From Hymenobacter metallicola (GTDB lineage: Bacteria; Bacteroidota; Bacteroidia; Cytophagales; Hymenobacteraceae), in contig NZ_SRMB01000006.1 of assembly GCF_004745645.1 (NCBI RefSeq), positions 171,996-235,995 of the forward strand: a stretch of 64,000 nt of DNA. Reading direction: 5' to 3'. The notes under the pieces were generated by a model, which worked only from the letters and a program-made list of their open reading frames with translations, ran no database searches and had not been told where the DNA came from. The position numbers and the translations under genes were made by a program. The stretch's first letter is position 1; each line of letters begins with the position of its first letter. This document shows positions 16,430-25,193 of the stretch, in pieces.

Positions 16430-16897
16430 ATGAACTACTCCCTGGTTACCATAATCCCGGCTCGTTTAAGTGGCCCGCTTAACCCTGCCCGCCGTCTGTG
16501 CTCCGTCTTTGGCCTCGTCCTGACCGTGCTAGCGCCGCTGCTACTGCCCGGCCGGGTTCTGGCGCAAATGGACAGTTCTCACGTGCAGGTGGCCCGCGTC
16601 GTGGTAAATGCCACCAAGCTCGACCAATACCGGGCGGCGTTGAAGGAGCAAGTCGAAACCTCGATGCGCATCGAGCCGGGTGTGCTCCTGCTCTACGCCG
16701 TCGCCGATAAGAAGAACCTTACCCACATTACCCTCATGGAGCGGTATGCCAGCGAAGCGGCCCGGCAGGCCCACATGAAGGCGCCCCATTTTCTCAAGTA
16801 TAGGGCCACTGTCAAGGAGATGGTGCAGTCCGTGGTCTTGGTAGAAACTACGCCGATCGTGCTGGAAGCGAAACCCCAACGCAGCGGCAAATTTTAG
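16430..16897 (+). CDS. Exported ABM-domain protein (putative quinol monooxygenase)
   Basis: This 155-residue protein has a signal-peptide-like N-terminus (LCSVFGLVLTVLAPLLLPGRVLA followed by QMDSS) and a single antibiotic-biosynthesis-monooxygenase (ABM) domain: ARVVVNATKLDQYRAALKEQ, EPGVLLLYAVADKKN, HITLMERYAS and HMKAPHFLKYRATVKEMVQS. ABM proteins oxidise quinol-like compounds without cofactor or bind related ligands. Two close relatives lie at 21595 and 25194 in the same cluster. It is the first gene after the direct-repeat promoter, 71 bp ahead of an aldo/keto reductase. The ATG at 16430 is preferred over a TTG two codons earlier. Confidence 0.8.
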   Translation: MNYSLVTIIPARLSGPLNPARRLCSVFGLVLTVLAPLLLPGRVLAQMDSSHVQVARVVVNATKLDQYRAALKEQVETSMRIEPGVLLLYAVADKKNLTHITLMERYASEAARQAHMKAPHFLKYRATVKEMVQSVVLVETTPIVLEAKPQRSGKF

Positions 16898-16968
16898 TCA
16901 TTGGGGTTGCTGCTCCCGCCCTCACAGGGAACGGGACGGCAATCCTTTCATTAATACCGATAACGGTT

Positions 16969-17964
16969 ATGCAAAAGCGCACGTTAGGGGCCAGTGGCCT
17001 CGAAGTATCGGCCCTGGGCCTGGGATGCATGGGCATGAGCTGGTCGTATGGCCCGCCCAAGGACAAGACCGAAATGATTCAGCTGCTGCGCGACGCGGTG
17101 GAACGCGGCGTCACCTTTTTCGACACGGCCGAAGTGTACGGCCCTCTGCTGAACGAAGAGTTGCTGGGCGAAGCCCTGGCGCCGTTCAAAGGCCAAGTGG
17201 TGATTGCCACCAAGTTTGGCTTTCGGGCGGCTCCTGGCGACACCACCCGCTGGTCAGCCATCACCAGTGAGCCCGCCCACATCAAGCAGGTAGCCGAAGC
17301 CTCGCTCAAGCGCCTTCGGGTAGAGACCCTCGACTTGTTTTATCAGCACCGCGTGGACCCCAACGTGCCGATTGAGGACGTAGCGGGCGCGGTGAAAGAC
17401 CTCATTGCCGAGGGCAAGGTGAAACACTTTGGCATGTCGGAGGCGGGCGCTGCTACCATTCGCCGGGCCCACGCCGTGCAGCCGCTCACGGCGCTGCAAA
17501 GCGAATACTCGCTGTGGTACCGCAAACCCGAGCAGGAAATCATTCCGCTGCTCGAAGAACTGAGCATCAGCTTCGTGCCGTACAGTCCGCTGGGAAAGGG
17601 TTTCCTGACAGGTAAAATCGACGAGAGTACCCCGCTCGACAGCACCGACTTCCGCAGCACCCTGCCGCGCTTTAGCCCCGAAAACCGGCAGGCCAATCAG
17701 GTACTGGTGGATCTGATTACGCGCTTTGCTGAAACCAAGCAGGCCACCCCGGCTCAGATTGCGCTGGCGTGGCTGCTGGCCCAAAAGCCTTGGATAGTGC
17801 CCATCCCCGGCACCACCAAGCTGGCCCGGCTGGAGGAAAACCTGGGCGCCGTGCAGGTGGCGCTGACGCCGGAAGACGTGCAGCAGCTGACGGATGCCGC
17901 CGACCAGATTCCGGTACAGGGCGCCCGCTATACCGAGGCGCACGAGCAAATGACCGGCCGCTAG
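16969..17964 (+). CDS. Aldo/keto reductase
   Basis: This 331-residue protein is a full-length NADPH-dependent aldo/keto reductase that reduces aldehydes, ketones or quinones. The catalytic tetrad is visible: D52 and Y57 in FFDTAEVYGP, K82 in IATKFGF, and H127 in DLFYQHRVDP. The cofactor-binding end shows IPGTTKLARLEENL. It is closest in style to YajO/Tas-like and plant-type AKR13 enzymes. A Tat-exported homologue lies at 23498. The NmrA-like gene starts 16 nt after its stop, so the genes are surely co-transcribed. Confidence 0.92.
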   Translation: MQKRTLGASGLEVSALGLGCMGMSWSYGPPKDKTEMIQLLRDAVERGVTFFDTAEVYGPLLNEELLGEALAPFKGQVVIATKFGFRAAPGDTTRWSAITSEPAHIKQVAEASLKRLRVETLDLFYQHRVDPNVPIEDVAGAVKDLIAEGKVKHFGMSEAGAATIRRAHAVQPLTALQSEYSLWYRKPEQEIIPLLEELSISFVPYSPLGKGFLTGKIDESTPLDSTDFRSTLPRFSPENRQANQVLVDLITRFAETKQATPAQIALAWLLAQKPWIVPIPGTTKLARLEENLGAVQVALTPEDVQQLTDAADQIPVQGARYTEAHEQMTGR

Positions 17965-17979
17965 TTGCCGGGTGCACAT

Positions 17980-18618
17980 ATGAGCAAGGTCCTAATTCTC
18001 GGCGCACACGGGCAGATTGCCCGGGTTGCCACCCAGTTATTTCTCGCAGAAACGGACGCGAAACTGAGGCTGTACCTGCGTGCGGCCCATCGCCTCCCCA
18101 ACCCTGACCCCCGTCGGGTGCATATCGTGGAAGGCGACGTAAACGACGAAGCCAAGCTGCGGGCAGTGCTGGCCGGGCAAGACGTAGTCTATGCCAACCT
18201 GGCCGGGGAAGACCTGGCGCAGCAGGTTAGTCACCTCGTGGCGGCGATGAAGGCGACGGGGGTACAGCGCCTGATTTTCATCAGCGCCATTGGCATCTAC
18301 AACGAGGTCACTGGCAACTTCGGGGAGTGGAACAAGCAAACGCTGGGCAACATCCTGGAGCGGTACCGCCAGGCATCGGACATCATCGAGGCGTCTGACC
18401 TGAACTATACCATTCTGCGGCCTACTTGGCTAACTAATTACGACGAGGTCGATTACGAAATCGTTGGACGCAACGAGTCGGTGAAAGGTACCGAAGTGTC
18501 GCGGAAGAGTGTGGCCGCGCTGGTGGTGAAGCTGGCCACCACGGCCGGCGGGGAGGAGCGCCAAAACCTGGGCGTCAGCAAGCCCGGGACGGCGGGCGAG
18601 AAACACGCCTGGCTGTAG
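17980..18618 (+). CDS. NAD(P)-binding atypical SDR (NmrA/YwnB-like)
   Basis: This 212-residue protein begins VLILGAHGQIARVATQLF, the dinucleotide-binding glycine pattern of atypical short-chain reductases. It continues with VEGDVNDEAKLRAVLAGQDVVYAN and GVQRLIFISAIGIYNE. NYTILRPTWLTNYDEVDYE is typical of the YwnB/NmrA group, which lack strong catalytic activity or act as NAD(P)H-quinone reductases or redox sensors. The ATG at 17980 is chosen over a TTG at 17965, which overlaps no known motif. It lies between the aldo/keto reductase and the quinone-reductase-like gene in one tight operon. Confidence 0.85.
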   Translation: MSKVLILGAHGQIARVATQLFLAETDAKLRLYLRAAHRLPNPDPRRVHIVEGDVNDEAKLRAVLAGQDVVYANLAGEDLAQQVSHLVAAMKATGVQRLIFISAIGIYNEVTGNFGEWNKQTLGNILERYRQASDIIEASDLNYTILRPTWLTNYDEVDYEIVGRNESVKGTEVSRKSVAALVVKLATTAGGEERQNLGVSKPGTAGEKHAWL

Positions 18619-18641
18619 GCTCCTCGACGACTCATCACTAT

Positions 18642-19646
18642 ATGCAAGCCTTTCAGCTAACCCAATTCGGCATCGACCACCTCGTGCCGCACGCCAAGCC
18701 CACGCCCGTACCCGCTCCCCACGAGGTGCTGGTACGGGTACAGGCCCTCTCGCTTAATGCCCTCGACCTGATGGTCATCCAGGGCAGTGTCCCAGTCAAA
18801 CTGCCCCATTTGCCTATTTGCGATGCGGCCGGCATCGTCGAAGCCCTCGGCAACGAGGTGACGACGCTGGCCGTGGGCGACGAGGTGACGTCTGTTTTCT
18901 TTCCACAGTGGAAAGAGGGGACACCTACTGCCGCCCAAACCGACGTCAGCCAGCGTACCGGCGTGGGCCTGCCGGGTTACCTGGCCGAGTACGTGGCCGT
19001 GCCGGCGACCCACCTGGTGCGCAAGCCCGCCAACCTTACACCCCTGGAAGCCTCGACGCTACCCATTGCGGGCCTCACCGCCTGGAATGCCCTAAAGTAC
19101 ACCCAGCTTACGGCCGACCAAACGGTGCTCGTGCACGGCACAGGAGGCGTGTCGCTCTTTGCCCTGCAATTTGCCAAGGCACGAGGTTGCCGCGTAGCTC
19201 TCACCTCCAAGGATGACGCCAAGTTGGCGCGAGCCCGCGAGCTAGGGGCCGATTTCACCTTTAACTACGCTACCCAGCCCAACTGGCTGGAGGAGCTGCG
19301 GGACTCTACCGACGGCCGGGGCGCGGAAGCAGTGATAGAAACCGTGGGCGGTGAAAACCTCAACAATTCCATCAAGGCCGTGGCCATCGGGGGGCACATC
19401 GCCATTATGGGCCTGCTGGCCGGCACACAGGCCTCCATCAATGTGCCGGCGCTGCTGGCCAAGCAAGCCCGCATCATCGGCATGCAGGTGGGCAGCACCG
19501 AAGACTTCCTGGCAATGAGTCGGGCCATTGAAAGCAGCGACCTGCACCCCGTTATCGGCCAAGTGTACTCCGTACCGGAAATTCAGGAGGCGCTGCGCAG
19601 CCTGGAGGCTGGCCGTCACTTCGGTAAACTCTGCCTTACTTTTTAA
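18642..19646 (+). CDS. NADP-dependent zinc-free alcohol dehydrogenase / quinone oxidoreductase (MDR family)
   Basis: This 334-residue medium-chain reductase has the N-terminal GroES-like domain (PVPAPHEVLVRVQALSLNALDLM) and the Rossmann domain with VLVHGTGGVSLFALQFAKARG. No structural or catalytic zinc-cysteine cluster is seen, which fits the quinone-reductase or enone-reductase side of the family. It would reduce quinones or unsaturated carbonyls with NADPH. The gene starts 23 nt after the NmrA-like gene, and a DUF2255 gene follows 9 nt behind, consistent with a detoxification operon. Confidence 0.9.
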   Translation: MQAFQLTQFGIDHLVPHAKPTPVPAPHEVLVRVQALSLNALDLMVIQGSVPVKLPHLPICDAAGIVEALGNEVTTLAVGDEVTSVFFPQWKEGTPTAAQTDVSQRTGVGLPGYLAEYVAVPATHLVRKPANLTPLEASTLPIAGLTAWNALKYTQLTADQTVLVHGTGGVSLFALQFAKARGCRVALTSKDDAKLARARELGADFTFNYATQPNWLEELRDSTDGRGAEAVIETVGGENLNNSIKAVAIGGHIAIMGLLAGTQASINVPALLAKQARIIGMQVGSTEDFLAMSRAIESSDLHPVIGQVYSVPEIQEALRSLEAGRHFGKLCLTF

Positions 19647-19655
19647 GAGCCCCCT

Positions 19656-20027
19656 ATGAGCACTTGGTTGAATGACGAGTTGAGCCGCATCACGGCCACC
19701 GACGACCTGCACATTGCCCCGTTTCGGGAGGATGGCATAACCTACGGCACGCCCACTTGGATTTGGTCGGTGACCGTTGACGGGGCCCTCTACGTGCGGG
19801 CCTATCACGGACAGCAGTCACGCTGGTACCAAGCGGCCCGGCAGCAGCAGGCGGGCCGCATCACGGCGGCGGGCTTGACGAAGGAGGTAGCCTTTGAAGC
19901 GGTTGAAGGCGCGGCTAATGATGCCATCGACGCGGCATACCGGGCCAAGTACCACGGCAGCCCCTACCTCGGGGCCATGGTCAGTGCCCGGGCGCGGGCG
20001 GCGACCGTGCGGGTCGTGCCGCGCTAA
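19656..20027 (+). CDS. DUF2255-family protein
   Basis: This 123-residue protein matches the DUF2255 pattern: HIAPFREDGITYGTPTWIWSV, LYVRAYHGQQSRWYQAA and a basic C-terminal half with YRAKYHG. The family has no established activity; the fold resembles small FMN-binding or pyridoxamine-oxidase-like barrels, and members usually sit next to oxidoreductases, as here. It starts 9 nt after the quinone-reductase gene and is probably translated from the same message. Confidence 0.8.
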   Translation: MSTWLNDELSRITATDDLHIAPFREDGITYGTPTWIWSVTVDGALYVRAYHGQQSRWYQAARQQQAGRITAAGLTKEVAFEAVEGAANDAIDAAYRAKYHGSPYLGAMVSARARAATVRVVPR

Positions 20028-20116
20028 CCAGGACAGGGTCTCGAAAACCCGCGCTATCATACTGAATCACCTACTTCTTTATCCCCACCTATGCCCGTTC
20101 CCAACCCGTCACGCTC

Positions 20117-21073
20117 ATGAGCAAGCCCGCCTGGCTTCCTTTCACGCATCCGATTACTGCCTGGTTACTGGCCCTCGGAGTCGTATTTGCGTCAGTCGTC
20201 AGCGGGCGGGCACAGACTACTCCGGCCACCACGACCACTGTTCCGACGGCCCCGGCACAGCCCAAAAAGTACCAGGCCAAAGCGCCGAAGACCCAGCCCT
20301 TTGGGGCAAAGGCCTTTAAAGCGTCCGGTAAAACAACCTTGCGCTGGCTGGGCATGGGGGGCTTTTTCATTAACAGCCGCGGCACCAACATCATGATTGA
20401 CCCGCTGCTGAATGGGTTTGACATGCCCCTGCTCATCACCTTTCCCATCGCGCCAAAAGAGGTGCCGCGCCTGGATGCTGTCCTGCTTACGCACGCCGAC
20501 AACGACCACTACAGCGTGCCCACCACCGGCGCGCTGGCCGGCGTAACCCAGGCATTCCATTCCACGGTCTACGTCGACTCGCTGCTGCAAAACCGCCGCC
20601 TGCCTTCCGTGGGGCACGGCATCGGCGATACGTTCCAGGTGGGCAAGGTGCGCGTGCAACTCACGCGGGCCGACCATGCCTACCAGAATGTGTACCCCGG
20701 CATGAGCAAGCGCTACTTCAAGCAGGAGGATGCCTGCGGCTTCTGGCTGGAAACGCCCGACGGCACCGTGTGGGCGCCCGGCGACTCGCGACTGCTGCCC
20801 GAGCACCTGCAGTACCCGACGCCGGATGCCATTTTGTTTGATTTCTCGGACAGCGAATGGCACTTTGGGCTGGCCGGCGCGGTAAAAATCGCCAATGCGT
20901 ATCCCAACACGCCGCTGCTGCTCAATCATTGGGGCTCGGTCGATTCGCCTGATTTCGCCCCCTTTAATGCCGACCCGGAGAAGCTGAAAAAACTGGTTGT
21001 TAATCCTGCGCGCATTCAGGTGCTGGCACCGGGTGAGCCCCTTACCCTGAAGCGGCTGAAAAAATTGAAGTAG
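20117..21073 (+). CDS. Exported MBL-fold metallohydrolase (UlaG/NAPE-PLD-like)
   Basis: This 318-residue protein has a signal peptide (ITAWLLALGVVFASVVSGRAQ) and a proline/threonine linker before a metallo-beta-lactamase fold. The metal motif reads LLTHADNDHYS, an HxDxDH variant of HxHxDH. Later ligands appear in RADHAY, WAPGDSRL and LNHWGS. The family cleaves phosphodiesters or lactones; the substrate is unknown. It lies 90 nt after the DUF2255 gene in the same orientation. Export to the periplasm fits the many exported proteins in this cluster. Confidence 0.85.
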   Translation: MSKPAWLPFTHPITAWLLALGVVFASVVSGRAQTTPATTTTVPTAPAQPKKYQAKAPKTQPFGAKAFKASGKTTLRWLGMGGFFINSRGTNIMIDPLLNGFDMPLLITFPIAPKEVPRLDAVLLTHADNDHYSVPTTGALAGVTQAFHSTVYVDSLLQNRRLPSVGHGIGDTFQVGKVRVQLTRADHAYQNVYPGMSKRYFKQEDACGFWLETPDGTVWAPGDSRLLPEHLQYPTPDAILFDFSDSEWHFGLAGAVKIANAYPNTPLLLNHWGSVDSPDFAPFNADPEKLKKLVVNPARIQVLAPGEPLTLKRLKKLK

Positions 21074-21147
21074 CCCTGCGCACTGCAACCACGCCGATGG
21101 ACAGTGAGAGAAATTCTAATGGGAACAGGGCCTCAAAAATCGTAAAC

Positions 21148-21555
21148 ATGACCACCAGAATATTTAACACTCAACATTCAACTGCTACGGATGCAGCCTT
21201 ACTTATTTTAAGGGTTGCCATCGGAGCATGGATGCTTTCAAAGGGGCTTCCCAAAGTAGAGATGCTCTTTTCCGGCCCTAACACGTTCCCCGCGGTGCTG
21301 GGCATGAGTTCGCAGCTCTCCCTTGCGCTAACCCTCTTGGCCCAGATTATTGGCTCCCTGCTCATTCTGGCGGGTGCGGCCACTCGATTTGCCGCACTGA
21401 TACTTTTGGTGAATATGCTAGTGGCCGTGGTGGTGGCTCACGCGAATGACCCGTTTGCCAAGGCCGAACCTGCCTTGCATTTTCTACTGGTCTATGTGGT
21501 GCTGCTATTAACAGGTAGCGGAAAGTTTTCCGTAGACTATCTGATTCAGAAGTAG
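21148..21555 (+). CDS. DoxX-family membrane protein
   Basis: This 135-residue protein has four predicted membrane helices. The first carries ALLILRVAIGAWMLSKGLPK, followed by LSLALTLLAQIIGSLLILAGAATRFAALILLVNMLVAVVV and a terminal FLLVYVVLLLTGS. This is the DoxX pattern, a family linked to quinol-dependent oxidation and redox stress. An upstream ATG at 21097 would add 17 polar residues; I prefer 21148 because DoxX proteins usually begin just before the first helix. It is followed by an ABM lipoprotein gene 39 nt downstream. Confidence 0.82.
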   Translation: MTTRIFNTQHSTATDAALLILRVAIGAWMLSKGLPKVEMLFSGPNTFPAVLGMSSQLSLALTLLAQIIGSLLILAGAATRFAALILLVNMLVAVVVAHANDPFAKAEPALHFLLVYVVLLLTGSGKFSVDYLIQK

Positions 21556-21594
21556 AGCCATAGCCACTAAAAACCTAACCCAAAAGCCAGCAAC

Positions 21595-22023
21595 ATGAAA
21601 GGAACAAAGAGGGCACAACTTCTGGCGTTAAGTCTCTTGGTTATGCTGGGCGCCTGCCGTACCGCTTCGGTCACGAAAAGCGCAAGCGGAGGCGAGATGC
21701 TCGTGCGCATTTCGGAGATTGAAATCTATCCGGACAGCCTGCGTGCCTACAAAGCCATCCTGAAAAGTGAAGCCGAAGCTTCCGTGAGACTAGAACCCGG
21801 CGTCATTTCCATATTCCCGATGTACGAGCAGAAAGACAGTACGCGCATCAGAATACTGGAAATCTATGCCAGCCGGGAAGCCTATCAGTCGCACATCAAG
21901 TCCCCCCATTTTCAGAAGTATAAAACCACTACGCTTAACATGGTCAAGGCGCTTCAGTTGATAGATATGAAGGCGATAGATGCCGAGACGATGCCAACCA
22001 TATTCCGGAAACTGAAAGATTAG
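21595..22023 (+). CDS. ABM-domain lipoprotein (putative quinol monooxygenase)
   Basis: This 142-residue protein has a lipoprotein signal with lipobox VMLGAC, predicting attachment to the membrane after cleavage before C20. The mature part is an ABM domain: VRISEIEIYPDSLRAYKAIL, EPGVISIFPMYEQKDS, IRILEIYASREAYQSHIKSPHFQKYK. It is paralogous to the proteins encoded at 16430 and 25194. It closes the first half of the cluster; a small hairpin and the second direct-repeat promoter follow. Base composition is somewhat more AT-rich than in the neighbours. Confidence 0.8.
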   Translation: MKGTKRAQLLALSLLVMLGACRTASVTKSASGGEMLVRISEIEIYPDSLRAYKAILKSEAEASVRLEPGVISIFPMYEQKDSTRIRILEIYASREAYQSHIKSPHFQKYKTTTLNMVKALQLIDMKAIDAETMPTIFRKLKD

Positions 22024-22119
22024 GTTTTATATAAAATCTAGGATTGCAACTGGTTATATACTTAGCTCATCCCCTTTCCTGTCAATCTCCCTACCGTCTG
22101 CTTTACTGCAGGGTGGAGC

Positions 22120-22135
22120 AGGCTTTAGTAAGCCT
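22120..22135. terminator. Small hairpin after first operon
   Basis: AGGCTT-TAGT-AAGCCT forms a short perfect stem at the end of the first operon, directly before the second promoter. It is short and has no T-run, so terminator function is tentative. Confidence 0.35.
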
Positions 22136-22139
22136 ATCT

Positions 22140-22204
22140 GTTTGAATTGTGTAAAAAGCTGTTTGATTCTCTTTTTCAGCCCGGAAGCAGGGTGAGGACC
22201 TTTG
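22140..22204 (+). promoter_or_regulatory. Promoter with AraC-type direct-repeat operator (copy 2)
   Basis: TTTGA half-sites at 22141 and 22162 are again 21 bp apart, and the 18-bp block at 22149-22166 is identical to that at 16354-16371. A degenerate -7 box GACCTTTG lies at 22197-22204. The operator-to-box distance is 35 bp, against 36 bp in copy 1. It precedes the cupin gene at 22259. Confidence 0.58.
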
Positions 22205-22258
22205 TCATGAGTAAGGCAGTACGCCTTACCACGTGCTACCTCCCTAAGCTGAAAAACC

Positions 22259-22678
22259 ATGAGCGACCAAACACCGAATGCCAGCAGCCTGGTTAACACC
22301 GTGCGGGGCGCTGCCGAAAACTTCATCGGTACGGCCTGGGTGAGCCTTGTCGCGCCCCCCGGTAACCCCACCGACTGCGTGGTGGGCTACGTCACCTTCG
22401 AGCCGGGCGCGCGCAACAACTGGCACGCGCACCCGAGTGGTCAGCTGCTGGTCGTAACAGCCGGAGCTGGCTACTACCAGGAAAAGGTCCAGCCGGCGCA
22501 GCTGCTGCGGGCCGGCGACTCGGTTAGCATTGCGCCCGGCGTGGTGCATTGGCACGGGGCTACGGCTACCAGCCTCTTTGCGCATTACGCCATCAACCCC
22601 AGTGCCAGCCAGGGAGTAGCCGATTGGCTGGAGCCCCTTACGGACGAGGAGTACCAAGCAGCTCACCAGGGCTCATAA
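22259..22678 (+). CDS. Cupin-domain protein (cytoplasmic)
   Basis: This 139-residue single-domain cupin has the metal-binding motifs FEPGARNNWHAHPSG and GVVHWHGA, with YYQEKVQPAQLLRAGDS between them. It resembles the small cupins related to bacterial mandelonitrile lyases and to enzymes next to carboxymuconolactone decarboxylases. No signal peptide is seen, unlike the two related cupins at 24702 and 26623. It is the first gene behind the second direct-repeat promoter and precedes a carboxymuconolactone decarboxylase gene. The substrate is unknown. Confidence 0.85.
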   Translation: MSDQTPNASSLVNTVRGAAENFIGTAWVSLVAPPGNPTDCVVGYVTFEPGARNNWHAHPSGQLLVVTAGAGYYQEKVQPAQLLRAGDSVSIAPGVVHWHGATATSLFAHYAINPSASQGVADWLEPLTDEEYQAAHQGS

Positions 22679-22733
22679 GCTTGGCTAATTTCCTTACACC
22701 CCGTTCGCTACCCTCTTAGTCTCACCTCAAGCA

Positions 22734-23453
22734 ATGAAACGACTTCCTTTTTGGGCGGCAGTAGCTGCCCTTTCCCTGCTTTTTTCCATTCCTATGAACG
22801 CGCAACAATCCGAGCCGCTCACCAAACGGCAGCAAGCCCTTGTTACTATCTCGGCCCTTACTGCTAAGGGCGATTTGCCTCAGTTGCACCAGGCTCTGGG
22901 CCAAGGCCTCGATAATGGGTTGACTGTTAACGAGGAAAAAGAGGTGTTGGCGCAACTCTACGCCTACTGCGGCTTTCCACGCAGCCTGCAGGGCATCAAC
23001 ACCCTGATGAAAGTAGTCGAGGAACGCAAAGCTCAGGGCAAGCACGACGCGCTCGGCAAAGAAGCTTCGCTCATCAGCAGCACCGAGCCCAAGTACGAGC
23101 GCGGCAAGAAGAATCTGGAAAAGCTCACCGGCAAACCCGAAACGGGGCCCAAAACCGGGGCCAACGCCTTTAGCCCCGTGATTGACGTGTTCCTGAAAGA
23201 GCACCTGTTCGCCGACATCTTCGAGCGTGATGTGCTCACCTTTCAGGAGCGGGAACTGGCGACCATCGCGGCGCTGGTAAGCCTGGGGGGCGTCGAACCG
23301 ATGCTCCAAGCGCACATCGGCATGGGCATGAACACCGGCCTTACCGAAGCCCAAATCCGGCAGGTGCTGACTCTGGAAGAGAAGAGCATAGGCAAAAAAG
23401 AAGCGGATGCTGGCCGGGCGGTGCTGACTAAAGCGCTGGAAATTAAGAAATAG
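22734..23453 (+). CDS. Exported carboxymuconolactone decarboxylase-family protein (two-domain)
   Basis: This 239-residue protein has a signal peptide (FWAAVAALSLLFSIPMNA) and two CMD-type helical domains: VNEEKEVLAQLYAYCGFPRSL in the first and ERELATIAALVSLGGVEPML in the second. The family includes aromatic ring-cleavage decarboxylases and AhpD-type peroxidase partners. The AhpD-like CxxC pair is not present, so a decarboxylase or lactonase role is more likely than a thiol-redox role. It sits between a cupin and a Tat-exported aldo/keto reductase, a common trio in soil Bacteroidota. Confidence 0.85.
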   Translation: MKRLPFWAAVAALSLLFSIPMNAQQSEPLTKRQQALVTISALTAKGDLPQLHQALGQGLDNGLTVNEEKEVLAQLYAYCGFPRSLQGINTLMKVVEERKAQGKHDALGKEASLISSTEPKYERGKKNLEKLTGKPETGPKTGANAFSPVIDVFLKEHLFADIFERDVLTFQERELATIAALVSLGGVEPMLQAHIGMGMNTGLTEAQIRQVLTLEEKSIGKKEADAGRAVLTKALEIKK

Positions 23454-23497
23454 CGGTTGCTAGCCTCACGCCCAACCATTCCACCATCCACCTAGCT

Positions 23498-24688
23498 ATG
23501 TCTACGAACTCGCATAATGGGCTGCCGCAGCCCAACCAGGAGCTGAGCAATCAGCGCCGCAATTTTCTGAAAAACGGGGCGGTGCTGGGTTCTGCGCTAC
23601 TAGCCGCACCTGGCTGGCTGAGCAGCGCCGCCGGTAACGCCCTAGGTGCCGCCAACGAGGCGGGTCGCGCCAGCTTGGCCGCGCCGCCGGCCTTACCCCA
23701 CCGCACACTGGGCCAGGGCAAGGCTGGCTTCGAGGTAACGTCGTTGGGCTTTGGTTGCATGGGCATGAGCTACCACCGGGGGCCGGTGCCCGACCGGAAA
23801 ACCATGCTGCGGCTGCTGCAAAAAGTGGCCGAGTCGGGCGTTACCCTCTTCGACACGGCCGAAGTGTACGGCCCGTTCCTAAACGAGGAGCTGGTCGGCG
23901 AAGCACTGGCGCCTTTCAAGGGCAAAGTCAACATCACCACCAAGTTCGGCTTTGACATCCGCGACGGCAAAGACCGGGGCATCAACAGCCGGCCGGAGAA
24001 CATTCGGAAAGTGGCGGAGGCTTCGCTGAAGCGCCTGCGGGTGGATGCCATCGAGCTGTTTTACCAGCACCGGCCCGACCCGAAGGTGCCCATTGAAGAC
24101 GTGGCGGGCACGGTGAAAGACCTCATCAAAGAGGGCAAAGTGAAGCGTTTTGGCCTGTCCGAAGCCGATGCCGCCACCATCCGCAAGGCCCATGCCGTGC
24201 AGCCCGTCACGGCCCTGCAGAGCGAATACTCCCTGATGTGGCGCGAGCCCGAGACGGCCGTGTTCCCAATCCTCAAGGAACTGGGTATCGGGTTCGTGCC
24301 TTACAGCCCCGTGGGCCGGGGCTACCTCACCGGCATGCTTAACGCCCAGACCAAGTTCTACCCCGGCAACGACAACCGCCTGGGGCTGCCGCGCTTTACG
24401 CCCGAAGCCCTGAAAGCCAACTATCCCTTCGTGCAGGCGCTGCTCGACTTCGGCCAGCCCCGCGGTCTGACGCCGGCCCAGATTTCGCTGGCTTGGCTGC
24501 TGGCCCGGCCCGAGCAGGTAGTACCCATTCCGGGTACGACCAAGGAGGCGCATTTCCACGAAAATATGGCCTCGCTGACGAGCAACATTGCCAAAGGCGA
24601 GTGGAACCAGCTGGAGGCCACGCTGGCCAAAATCACGCTGGTCGGCAGCCGCTACCCCCCGGAGCAGGAAAACCAGGCTTCGAAGTAA
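23498..24688 (+). CDS. Tat-exported aldo/keto reductase
   Basis: This 396-residue protein carries a twin-arginine signal (NQRRNFLKNGAVLGSALLAAP) ahead of a complete aldo/keto reductase domain. The tetrad is present in LFDTAEVYGP, ITTKFGF and LFYQHRPDP, and the cofactor end has IPGTTKEAHFHENM. Tat export implies that it folds with bound NADP(H) before transport. It is a close paralogue of the cytoplasmic enzyme at 16969 (long identical runs around GCMGMS and DTAEVYGP), so the pair probably arose by duplication with gain of a signal. The cupin lipoprotein gene begins 13 nt later. Confidence 0.9.
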   Translation: MSTNSHNGLPQPNQELSNQRRNFLKNGAVLGSALLAAPGWLSSAAGNALGAANEAGRASLAAPPALPHRTLGQGKAGFEVTSLGFGCMGMSYHRGPVPDRKTMLRLLQKVAESGVTLFDTAEVYGPFLNEELVGEALAPFKGKVNITTKFGFDIRDGKDRGINSRPENIRKVAEASLKRLRVDAIELFYQHRPDPKVPIEDVAGTVKDLIKEGKVKRFGLSEADAATIRKAHAVQPVTALQSEYSLMWREPETAVFPILKELGIGFVPYSPVGRGYLTGMLNAQTKFYPGNDNRLGLPRFTPEALKANYPFVQALLDFGQPRGLTPAQISLAWLLARPEQVVPIPGTTKEAHFHENMASLTSNIAKGEWNQLEATLAKITLVGSRYPPEQENQASK

Positions 24689-24701
24689 ACGCCTTTAAAC
24701 C

Positions 24702-25181
24702 ATGAACAGGCACCTGCTTTTAACTGCCCTGACCGTCGCAGCGCTCGGCGCCTGCCGCTCGACCCAAGCCCCTGCCAGGTTGCCAGAGAAAGCGGGCGGC
24801 GAGCAGCTCGATCTGCGCACATATCAGCGGGTCGATACCATCAACTACACCGGCGCGGGCTACCTAAAACTGCTCTCCGCCCGCAAAAATTATAGCTTGG
24901 TCAGCTTCGTATTCGAGGCCGGCGGACGCAACCGCTGGCACCTGCACCCCGGCGCCGAGCAGGTGCTGTACGTGACCGAAGGCGAAGGCTATTACCAGCA
25001 GGAGGGCCAGCCCAAACAGCTGCTTAAGAAGGGCGATACGGTGGTGATACCCCCGGATGTCAAGCACTGGAACGGGGCTACCCCCACCAGTCGCGTGGTG
25101 CTCATCACCATCTCCGACCACGTTGAGCAGGCGCACGTTACCTGGTTCGAGCAAGTCTCGGAGCAGGAATTCAACAAGTAA
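24702..25181 (+). CDS. Cupin lipoprotein
   Basis: This 159-residue protein has a lipobox (ALGAC) and a cupin domain with FEAGGRNRWHLHPGAEQVLYVTEG and DVKHWNGA, retaining the metal-binding histidines. YYQQEGQPKQLLKKGDTV is shared with the other two cupins of the cluster. It would act at the membrane on the periplasmic side. It lies 13 nt after the Tat-exported aldo/keto reductase gene and 12 nt before an ABM gene, so all three are co-transcribed and probably act in one exported pathway. Confidence 0.85.
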   Translation: MNRHLLLTALTVAALGACRSTQAPARLPEKAGGEQLDLRTYQRVDTINYTGAGYLKLLSARKNYSLVSFVFEAGGRNRWHLHPGAEQVLYVTEGEGYYQQEGQPKQLLKKGDTVVIPPDVKHWNGATPTSRVVLITISDHVEQAHVTWFEQVSEQEFNK

Positions 25182-25193
25182 TCAGCCATCCCC

